Below are positions 1 to 4,670 of a stretch of DNA of 5,198 nucleotides, piece by piece. Made by a program: the position numbers and the translations under genes. How positions within the stretch are numbered: the stretch's first letter is position 1; every line of letters starts with the position of its first letter. Source of the DNA: Methanodesulfokora sp964525965 (lineage in GTDB: Archaea; Korarchaeota; Korarchaeia; Korarchaeales; Korarchaeaceae). The notes beneath the pieces are model-generated. The model ran no database searches and was not told the DNA's origin. It was given only the letters and a program-made list of their open reading frames with translations. The stretch covers positions 1-5,198 of the forward strand of contig CAZGKA010000039.1 of the NCBI GenBank assembly GCA_964525965.1. Direction: 5' to 3'.

Positions 1-504
1 GCCATCCTCATGAGGCACATCGCTCCTGGGGCCAGGAGGGAGCTGGCCATGAGCAAGCTCTCCGCGTTCCGAGATATCTTGGACGAGGTCAGGGCGGAGG
101 TTATCGAGGAGGAGAACGACAGGAAAGCTGAGATAACCGGAATGGACCTCTCCCCAAAGTCCCTGGAGATGTTCAGGGAGAATCTGAGGGTCTCGGGTGT
201 GGAAGACACCGTGAAGGTCCTCCTCGGCGATGCGCTTCGGCTTTACAGGACATCCGTGGAGGCAGAGCTCGTGGTGACCAATCCTCCCTTCGGGATAAGG
301 ATGGGCATCTCCAGGATAGATAGGTTCTACAGGACGTTTGCGGAGAGCCTCTCGAGGTCCGGCGTCCGTAGGGTCACCCTAATAACCCCCAGAAGAAACG
401 TGATGGTAGAGGCTCTCTCCCAGGCCGGTTATCTGGTGGACTCCGTCGTGCAGTTCATGTACGGGAGCCTGACCACCTACCTGATATCCGCCTCCTCACC
501 GTAA
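1..504 (+). CDS. THUMP-family tRNA guanine-N2 methyltransferase, Rossmann C-terminal part (5' partial)
   Basis: The frame is open to the first base of the window (Ala-Ile-Leu precede the first visible Met at nt 10), so this is the C-terminal part of a longer protein. Counting from that Met, the visible signatures are an acidic motif-II-like segment GMDLSPKSLEM at residues 44-54, where the acidic residue should bind the ribose of S-adenosylmethionine, then GDALRL at 73-78, and the catalytic NPPFG at 91-95. NPPFGIR followed by a short helical stretch resembles archaeal Trm14 and bacterial TrmN, which make m2G at position 6 of tRNA; the related Trm-G10 enzyme typically has DPPY. The N-terminal ferredoxin-like/THUMP domain and the glycine-rich motif I would lie upstream of the window. 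It ends 32 nt before the next gene, on the same strand. The family assignment is firm; the exact tRNA position modified is inferred. Confidence 0.85.
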   Translation, partial: AILMRHIAPGARRELAMSKLSAFRDILDEVRAEVIEEENDRKAEITGMDLSPKSLEMFRENLRVSGVEDTVKVLLGDALRLYRTSVEAELVVTNPPFGIRMGISRIDRFYRTFAESLSRSGVRRVTLITPRRNVMVEALSQAGYLVDSVVQFMYGSLTTYLISASSP

Positions 505-507
505 AGC

Positions 508-518
508 GTTAAAAATTT
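508..518 (+). promoter_or_regulatory. Candidate TATA box upstream of the LUD gene
   Basis: An A/T-rich island (TTAAAAATT, about 509-517) sits in the 32-nt gap after the methyltransferase stop. Its centre is only about 24 nt before the ATG at 537, so transcription would begin almost at the start codon. That conflicts with the good SD at 528-533, so this may instead be a read-through junction or a promoter for a near-leaderless transcript. Weak call. Confidence 0.25.
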
Positions 519-536
519 TCAACCTCAAGGTGGCTT

Positions 537-1118
537 ATGTCCATCGAGGAGTTCAACCTTTCGATCTGCAGGGAGCTCTCCCTTTCCCTAAGGGAGAGGG
601 GCTGGAGGGCGCTAATCATCCGGGAAGGAGATGAGATATCCGATCTGATATCGAAGGAGGTTCCCCAGTCCTGGAGCATTGGGGTTCCCGGCTCCCTCAC
701 GATCAGGCAGCTTGGTCTCATAGAGAAGCTGGAGGAGAAGGGTTATAACGTGATAGAGCACTGGAGGAATTCGGATAAGGCCGATGAGCTCAGAAGAAAG
801 GAGGTATATGCTGACGTCTTCTTGACGAGCGTAAATGCCGCGTCCCTCACGGGCGAGCTCGTGATCCTCGACTACTGCGGCAACAGGTCAGGAGGCAGTC
901 TCATAGCGAAAAAGGTGTACTACCTCGTCAGCGCCAACAAGATAGAGAAGGACCTCGACTCAGCCCTCCGAAGGGCCTGGTGGAAGGCCGCCGGGATGAA
1001 CGCGGTGAGGTTAAGGACGTCGCCCGAGAAGCTGACGAGGGTCACCGTCATACTCCACGGTCCTCCCAAGCTTGTTGATGGAACCGTGATCCTGATACCG
1101 AAGGAGCTCGGTTTCTAA
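537..1118 (+). CDS. LUD-domain (DUF162, LutC-like) protein, stand-alone
   Basis: A 193-residue protein that fits the LUD fold. It shows SIGVPGSLTIRQLGLIEKL (residues 47-65), the family's 'G-G-S-x-T-x-x-x-L-G' stretch; VFLTSVNAASLTGELVILDYCGNRSGG (94-120), matching the highly conserved Asn-Ala...Gly-Glu-Leu...Asp-x-x-Gly-Asn-Arg signature; and ANKIEKDLDSALRR (133-146), where the Asn-Lys-Ile is characteristic. In bacteria LutB and LutC take part in lactate oxidation to pyruvate, but many archaeal stand-alone LUD proteins have no established reaction. There is no LutA or ferredoxin-type partner in the window, so lactate use cannot be claimed. The ATG is supported by AAGGTGG at 527-533. The next gene, an MFS transporter, starts 19 nt after the stop on the same strand, suggesting co-transcription; the substrate link between the two is speculative. 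Confidence 0.85.
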   Translation: MSIEEFNLSICRELSLSLRERGWRALIIREGDEISDLISKEVPQSWSIGVPGSLTIRQLGLIEKLEEKGYNVIEHWRNSDKADELRRKEVYADVFLTSVNAASLTGELVILDYCGNRSGGSLIAKKVYYLVSANKIEKDLDSALRRAWWKAAGMNAVRLRTSPEKLTRVTVILHGPPKLVDGTVILIPKELGF

Positions 1119-1137
1119 CCCTAGAAAGGGGCTTACC

Positions 1138-2316
1138 GTGGAGGAGGGCAGAAGAAACGTAGCCATAATTGGGGCCTCTTGGACAATAATGAGGCCCTTC
1201 TCAGCGGCCGTGGCGACCTACTCCTCACTGTACTTCATGGAGCTCGGAGCCTCACCGACGGATATAGGGTTCCTCGTGATGCTGAGCTGGGTGATCCTCG
1301 CCTTCTCCCGACTTATAGGGGGTCATCTGACCGACACCGTGGGGAGGAAAAAGATCCTCGTTCCCATGACCATCCTGTACGGTGTGTCCAACCTGATATA
1401 CGTCGTGGCTCCCTCTTGGATCTGGCTGATCCCGGCTCAGATCCTCACCTCGATAGCTCTCATGTATCAACCGGCCGTTGAAAGCATACTAGCAGACTCA
1501 CTTCCCCCTGAAAGAAGAGGAAAGGGCATGTCGGTGGTGAACACGGTCTCCAGCGCCGCGGGCCTCGTGGGCCCGCCGATGGCCACGCTCATGGTGTCGA
1601 TGTACGGAATAGACAGAGCGATGAGGTACATATACGCCATGAGCGCCCTCTCGATGATCGCTGGAGGTCTTCTCAGAATGTTGCTCAAGGAAACGCTGAA
1701 GGAAAGGAAGAAGAGAAGCTTTTGGGAGTACTTAAGAGCAGCAAAGCTCCTGAAAGGAAGTGTGGGAAAGCTTGTCCTCATACAGTCGGCCGCGTCAGCG
1801 GTCTACCAAGGAATATGGCCCTTCCTCCAGGTGTACTCCGTCAAGTTCTTGGGGATAAGCGCCGAGTCCTGGGGGTGGATAAGCTCCATAACGGGGTTCG
1901 TCGGCATGGGAGGAATGCTCCTCTCGGGCTACCTGACTGATAGAATAGGACGAAACAAGGTGATGTTCCTCGGTTACCTGAGCGGAGCAGTGATGTTCCT
2001 GCTGTTCATGATCTCTCCTAAGAAGAGCGATCTGTTCGTCTTCTTAGCTATGCTGGCCGGGAACCTGGTGATGTCCCGCCCTGCCTCGTTCGCGCTCCTG
2101 GCCGACCTGACGCCCCTGGAGCTCAGGGGAAGGATAATAGCCCTGAGAGGCCTAATAGCCGGCAACGCCATGGGGATAGCCTCCCAGGCCAGCGGTGTGA
2201 TATATGAGGAGAGTCCTAGGGGACTTATGGCCGGAGGAGCTGCTGTCGTAGCTGTGGCCTCCATCTCAGCGCTCCTCCTGCTGCCTTCAGGTGCCTTAGA
2301 AGAAGAGAGCACCTAG
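1138..2316 (+). CDS. Major facilitator superfamily (MFS) transporter
   Basis: A 392-residue, strongly hydrophobic protein of normal MFS length with about twelve predicted membrane segments in two halves. The MFS loop 2-3 signature (G-x3-D-x2-GR-K) occurs twice, as expected from the internal duplication of the family: GGHLTDTVGRKK at residues 61-72 and GYLTDRIGRNK at 264-274. A charged central loop (about 184-210, KETLKERKKRSFWEYLRAAK) separates the halves. PPERRGKG (123-130) and PLELRGRI (326-333) are the equivalent loops of the two halves, another common MFS feature. The start is GTG, chosen because AAAGGGG at 1125-1131 lies 6 nt upstream. The substrate cannot be read from sequence; drug or metabolite efflux is typical of this branch. 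The last 26 codons and the stop are duplicated near 3735-3816. The TAG at 2314-2316 is followed after one base by a segment unlike the region downstream of the second copy. Confidence 0.92.
   Translation: MEEGRRNVAIIGASWTIMRPFSAAVATYSSLYFMELGASPTDIGFLVMLSWVILAFSRLIGGHLTDTVGRKKILVPMTILYGVSNLIYVVAPSWIWLIPAQILTSIALMYQPAVESILADSLPPERRGKGMSVVNTVSSAAGLVGPPMATLMVSMYGIDRAMRYIYAMSALSMIAGGLLRMLLKETLKERKKRSFWEYLRAAKLLKGSVGKLVLIQSAASAVYQGIWPFLQVYSVKFLGISAESWGWISSITGFVGMGGMLLSGYLTDRIGRNKVMFLGYLSGAVMFLLFMISPKKSDLFVFLAMLAGNLVMSRPASFALLADLTPLELRGRIIALRGLIAGNAMGIASQASGVIYEESPRGLMAGGAAVVAVASISALLLLPSGALEEEST
2235..2316 (+). repeat. Direct repeat, left copy: 3' end of the MFS gene
   Basis: The 82 bp ending at the MFS stop codon recur at 3735-3816, offset by exactly 1500 bp. 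I count six mismatches (at 2238, 2262, 2271, 2286, 2291 and 2292), about 93% identity, with no gaps. Similarity stops abruptly at the stop codon on the right and fades just before 2235 on the left. In the MFS frame five of the six differences are at third codon positions; the sixth (2291) changes Gly to Asp together with 2292. Confidence 0.95.
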
Positions 2317-2759
2317 ATCATAGCTGTGTCTCCTGCAATAACCCACTATATCCTCGATCGTTGGATGCTTCTCGACAGGGTTTCCGGGGCCTTACATAGG
2401 AGAGCTCCTTCCTCTTCCTAGCCTGTAGGACATACTTCCTCCAAGCGCGCTGATAAGGTGGAACGTTTGTTGCAAGCTCCTTCCTCACCGGTGAGCGATT
2501 AAAGTACCCACTCACTGGCTCAAGCCAGAGCTCGAAGGAAAAAGGATGCTCGCTCATCCCGATGGGAGGTAAGGAGCTCCTCAGGAGGCTCCATGGAGTA
2601 GAAAGGCTCCGACGGAAAAGTCCAGAGTTGATATGGATCCATAGAACTCTTAGAGGAAGCCATGGAGAGGTTAAAGAGGGCCGAAACAGGGAAGAGCCTG
2701 GGAATCGGAGAAGGTTCTGTGCATATCAGAGATAAATCAGCTGTTCCCGATGTACATCG
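2317..2759. other. Gene-poor segment between the MFS gene and vapC; possible decayed coding remnants
   Basis: No convincing intact gene here. A minus-strand frame (2318-2557, 79 codons, ATG start, ends two bases from the MFS stop) encodes a basic, Trp/Tyr-containing peptide I do not recognise and has no SD in front of its ATG. Near 2385-2395, at a C/G run, another frame becomes more protein-like (PVEKHPTIEDIVGYCRRHSYD), which might mean a frameshifted gene. On the plus strand a 57-codon frame from ATG 2562 to 2735 (GKELLRRLHGVERLRRK...) and an overlapping frame at 2632-2769 (LLEEAMERLKRAETGKSLG) look like two pieces of one broken, helical, charged protein. None is assignable to a family. Overall it resembles eroded DNA at the edge of an inserted segment. 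A perfect 12-bp palindrome lies at 2748-2759, abutting the vapC stop. Confidence 0.45.
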
Positions 2760-3242
2760 TCAGTGCTGATCGAGCCCTAACTTCTCCAGTAGTTGCTTGT
2801 GGTCCATGAGGTTCTCGGAGCTAAAGCCATGTTCGACCAAGAAATCCCTTAAGGCCTCGTCCATGGTCAAGAATATCATGTTCCTAGTAATTGAGGTAGC
2901 GTAGAGCAGATTATCTACGACGTCCTTGTGACCGGCTAAACGCAACTCGAAGGCCAGTTTGATGGCGTCCGGCGCGGGGCTTATCCACTCATAAAGGCCT
3001 GACTCGATCAAGGACCTAATGGCTACATCCATCACATCGCTTACCCCTACACCTGATTTACGGGCTTCCCTGCATATCTTGCCTATCACCTCAACCCACA
3101 CGACAGATAGGCAGTGAAAGCGCACCAATCCTCTCGACCAGGCCTCCCTGAGAGCCCTTATGTGCTCATCGGACAGGCCCTCCACCTCTATCCCGAAGCT
3201 CGGCAGTAAGTAGGTTGTATCGAGGAGCACGTCAAGCACCAT
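2760..3242 (-). CDS. vapC: PIN-domain ribonuclease toxin, VapC-type
   Basis: A 160-residue PIN-domain protein, expected to be a Mg2+-dependent RNase that is inactive while bound to its antitoxin. The acidic residues of the PIN active site are visible: Asp8 in LLDTTYLLP, Glu51 in VVWVEVIGKI, Asp107/Asp110 in GHKDVVDNLLYATSI (Asp110 fits the family's D-A-L-x-x-A-T pattern), and Asp128 in FLTMDEALRDF. The length is slightly above the usual 120-150 residues. I chose the ATG at 3240-3242, which overlaps the end of the antitoxin gene by 11 nt, a typical toxin-antitoxin coupling; the frame is open to another Met at 3278, but that would put a nonconserved extension before the first beta strand. No strong SD precedes the ATG, so translation is probably coupled to vapB. 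The RNA target cannot be read from sequence. Confidence 0.88.
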   Translation of the reverse strand: MVLDVLLDTTYLLPSFGIEVEGLSDEHIRALREAWSRGLVRFHCLSVVWVEVIGKICREARKSGVGVSDVMDVAIRSLIESGLYEWISPAPDAIKLAFELRLAGHKDVVDNLLYATSITRNMIFLTMDEALRDFLVEHGFSSENLMDHKQLLEKLGLDQH

Positions 3243-3480
3243 ACAGCTCGCCTTGTTCTGCCTCAGATTCGGCTTCAAACTCCTCCACAGTCGTTTTAGC
3301 CCACTTCTTCGTCCTCAGGGCTAGGGAGAGAGGATCCGGCACGAACTCCAGTACCAGTTTATTGCCCTCCACTCTAATTAGGATCTTATCACCCTCCTTT
3401 ACACCGAGCGTCCTCATGATGTGCCTCGGCAGGTAGATGGCACCTTTCTTGCCCACCTTGGCCACCGTGGTCTGACTCAA
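3232..3480 (-). CDS. vapB: AbrB/SpoVT-type antitoxin (VapB-like)
   Basis: An 82-residue protein with an N-terminal swapped-hairpin AbrB DNA-binding domain at residues 5-48: VAKVGKKGAIYLPRHIMRTLGVKEGDKILIRVEGNKLVLE. The G-x-I-x-L-P-R and L-G-V-K-E-G-D blocks are diagnostic. The acidic C-terminal tail (VEEFEAESEAEQGELYGA) is where antitoxins of this class usually wrap the PIN toxin and block its active site. The start is TTG, decided by AGGTGAT at 3486-3492 just upstream in gene orientation, 5 nt from the start. It is the first gene of a two-gene operon with the PIN toxin. As in other pairs, the antitoxin dimer is expected to repress its own promoter, and candidate operator repeats are present (see the regulatory entry). 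Confidence 0.9.
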   Translation of the reverse strand: MSQTTVAKVGKKGAIYLPRHIMRTLGVKEGDKILIRVEGNKLVLEFVPDPLSLALRTKKWAKTTVEEFEAESEAEQGELYGA

Positions 3481-3485
3481 CGCTA

Positions 3486-3532
3486 ATCACCTGATAACTG
3501 AGCTATAGCCAGGTATTTAAGTATTCACCTGA
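3486..3532 (-). promoter_or_regulatory. vapBC promoter with repeated TCAGGTGA elements
   Basis: Read on the minus strand, a TATA-like CTTAAATA lies at about 3514-3522, centred some 37 nt upstream of the TTG start. Initiation about 25 nt downstream would give a leader of roughly 12 nt that just includes the SD. The octamer TCAGGTGA occurs twice on this strand, at 3525-3532 directly upstream of the TATA box and at 3487-3494, where it doubles as the SD. Between them CAGGT (plus strand, 3510-3514) forms an inverted pair with the upstream copy, framing the TATA box. That is a plausible operator for the AbrB antitoxin, by analogy with autoregulated toxin-antitoxin operons; binding is inferred. Confidence 0.6.
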
Positions 3533-3734
3533 CCGTCGGAGGCTGTTAGAGTTCATTTGACCGCTCACGGGATATGAATCAGGCCGCTGCTCAGGTCCGT
3601 GGCTTAAAATAGAGAAAACGCTGTCGCTCTCCTTCAATCGTTACTTGGGTCGAGCTTGAAGAGAGACCTCAATTCCCCACTCCTCCGTGGATCCTCAGGA
3701 AGGGTGATAAGTAGGCAAGTTGGAGGGAATGGGA
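3533..3734. other. Intergenic segment between vapB promoter and MFS remnant
   Basis: About 200 bp without a recognisable gene. A plus-strand TATA-like CTTAAAATA is at 3603-3611. Downstream, a short plus-strand frame is open from 3608 to the stop at 3749-3751 (possible TTG start at 3656; includes KRDLNSPLLRGSSGRVISRQVGG), running out of frame into the MFS remnant. The peptide is not assignable and has no good SD. It could be chance or the tail of a broken gene. Confidence 0.3.
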
Positions 3735-3816
3735 AGGTGCTGCTGTCGTAGCTGTGGCCTCTATCTCAGCACTCCTCCTGCTGCCCTCAGACGCCTTAGA
3801 AGAAGAGAGCACCTAG
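3735..3816 (+). pseudogene. Orphan 3' fragment of an MFS transporter gene (right copy of the direct repeat)
   Basis: This stretch reads, in one frame, GAAVVAVASISALLLLPSDALEEEST followed by TAG, the same as the last 26 residues of the transporter encoded at 1138-2316 except Gly to Asp near the end. No start or MFS frame precedes it: that frame meets a TAG at 3712-3714. It is therefore a remnant. The differences from the intact gene are almost all at third codon positions in the MFS frame, while in the antisense archaemetzincin frame most would change amino acids. Constraint therefore acted on the MFS reading frame. It underlies the last codons of the archaemetzincin gene on the opposite strand, including the second Cys of its C-terminal CxxC. 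Confidence 0.85.
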
Positions 3817-4315
3817 GACAGAAGTCGGAGCCTTTTAGATCCACTTCAACTATGGAGTTGCTGAACGACATAACGCACCTCCTGTCAGGGCAGTGTCCGA
3901 GGCCGAAGACGTGTCCGAGCTCGTGCAGCGACTCCTTCTCCACTCTCTCGAGGAAAAGGCTTCTGTCTCCCGAACGACCGTAGAACTCAGGCCTTAACCT
4001 CTCTAGAAAGACGACGGCCGCCCTTCCACCAAGCTGGGCCTGTCCGAAGACGAAGTTGAGCCCCGGGGTGTAGGCGTCAGCGTTCACAAGTCCGAGCACC
4101 AGCCCGCTGAACCTCCTCGAGATCCAGGACAGCAGGGCATCTGAGACGTACTGGTTCCTGGACTCGTCGAACGCCTCCCGGGGTATCGAGGGCTCGAAGC
4201 TCGCGGCCGTCCTGAGACCTAACTTAGATCTCACGCCCTTGGAGACTACATTCAGAAGGTCCTCATCCTCAAAACCTACTTCAACTATCCTCAAAACGGC
4301 CAGATCCTGAGCCAA
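3761..4315 (-). CDS. amzA: Archaemetzincin, zinc-dependent metallopeptidase
   Basis: A 184-residue protein carrying the full archaemetzincin signature: HELGHVFGLGH at residues 131-141 (three zinc-binding His and catalytic Glu132), Cys142, Cys147, the Met-turn residue Met149, and CPRC at 166-169. The four Cys should form a second zinc site peculiar to this family. The Met-to-CxxC gap is 16 residues, one shorter than the usual 17. Family members are cytoplasmic and lack a propeptide; substrates in archaea are poorly known. The TTG start at 4315 has a very strong SD (GGAGGAGGAGGGG, about 4322-4334), but an alternative TTG at 4292-4294 overlaps the upstream stop as TTGA and would begin MRIVEVGFEDED, closer to the usual family start. 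The 3' end is read antisense through an orphan MFS tail, which supplies the second Cys of CPRC, the last 15 residues and the stop; the equivalent stop triplet in the intact MFS copy would be TGG. Confidence 0.92.
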   Translation of the reverse strand: MAQDLAVLRIVEVGFEDEDLLNVVSKGVRSKLGLRTAASFEPSIPREAFDESRNQYVSDALLSWISRRFSGLVLGLVNADAYTPGLNFVFGQAQLGGRAAVVFLERLRPEFYGRSGDRSLFLERVEKESLHELGHVFGLGHCPDRRCVMSFSNSIVEVDLKGSDFCPRCSLLLRRLRAAGGVLR

Positions 4316-4524
4316 CCCTTGCCCCTCCTCCTCCGAGCCCTCCTCCTTCTTCTAAACTTTCTCCCCATTCCCAGCACCGGCTGGGGCGCGGGCGGGGGGA
4401 CCTGAGCAGGCTGCTGAGTCCTGGGGACAAAGTTGGCACACGCCTGACCATTGGGATCAACAGGCGTTCCGTAAAAGCTGCAGAACCCGTTAGAGAAGTT
4501 GGCACAGTCCTTATGTACCGGCAA
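4291..4524 (-). CDS. Small Cys-rich, probably zinc-binding protein with Arg-rich tail
   Basis: A 77-residue protein with three parts. Residues 4-35 hold HKDCANFSNGFC and PVDPNGQACANFVPR, giving Cys7, Cys15 and Cys29 with His4 as a possible fourth ligand. From memory, similar C-x-N-F...G-x-C...P-V-D-P...C-x-x-F segments occur in small uncharacterised archaeal proteins. Residues 36-50 are a Pro/Gln-rich linker. Residues 55-70 are almost pure Arg/Lys, followed by an aromatic end GWLRIWPF. The basic tail suggests nucleic-acid or ribosome contact, or membrane-surface contact through its Trp residues; no function is established. The start is TTG, decided by GAGGTGG at 4532-4538, 7 nt upstream. Its 3' end overlaps the archaemetzincin start by 25 nt, and the GGAGG repeats encoding the Arg run also serve as the SD of that gene, so the two are translationally linked. 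Confidence 0.75.
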   Translation of the reverse strand: MPVHKDCANFSNGFCSFYGTPVDPNGQACANFVPRTQQPAQVPPPAPQPVLGMGRKFRRRRRARRRRGKGWLRIWPF

Positions 4525-4556
4525 AACAACACCACCTCTTTTATGAGATATCGCAC

Positions 4557-4570
4557 AAAATTTTTAAAGG
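4557..4570 (-). promoter_or_regulatory. Promoter of the Cys-rich protein-archaemetzincin operon
   Basis: On the minus strand CTTTAAAAATTTT is centred near 4563. Initiation about 25 nt downstream (near 4538) would give a leader of about 14 nt containing the SD at 4532-4538 and the TTG at 4522-4524. The same A/T block is nearly symmetrical and could also act on the plus strand, but the channel gene has a better placed box closer to its start. Confidence 0.55.
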
Positions 4571-4626
4571 TTTCGGTGACCCTAACTAATCCCGCGCGGC
4601 CACGATCGATGGAGATCCGGGATACC

Positions 4627-4635
4627 GTTATAAGC
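4627..4635 (+). promoter_or_regulatory. Candidate TATA box of the potassium channel gene
   Basis: GTTATAAG at 4627-4634 is a good archaeal TATA match. Its centre (about 4631) predicts initiation near 4656-4658, giving a leader of about 14 nt that contains the SD GGAGG at 4661-4665. The intergenic region is divergent with the minus-strand operon promoter about 60 bp upstream. Confidence 0.5.
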
Positions 4636-4670
4636 TCGTCTCAGCGAGGCCCTCTGGGAGGGAGGAACAC

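Noticed and set aside
1179..2312. Several overlapping frames inside the MFS gene on both strands
   Set aside because: The MFS frame is continuous, has both family motifs and explains the region. The others are shadows.
2235..3816. Direct repeat as a CRISPR array or insertion sequence
   Set aside because: There are only two copies, 1.5 kb apart, they are coding in origin, and there are no terminal inverted repeats or transposase.
3720..3983. Plus-strand frame of 87 codons starting at TTG 3720
   Set aside because: It runs across the MFS remnant out of its frame and then antisense to archaemetzincin. It has no recognisable motif, and its Cys-rich start is a frame effect of GCTGCTG-type sequence.
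4281..4556. Minus-strand frame of 91 codons overlapping the Cys-rich protein
   Set aside because: Its Ser/Arg/Gly-rich end is a frame-shifted reading of the Arg-rich tail. The 77-codon frame has the Cys pattern and a properly spaced SD.
4650..4662. Small hairpin CCCTC-TGG-GAGGG next to the channel SD as an RNA switch
   Set aside because: The predicted transcription start (about 4657) falls inside it, so most of the hairpin would not be in the RNA. The stem is only 5 bp.
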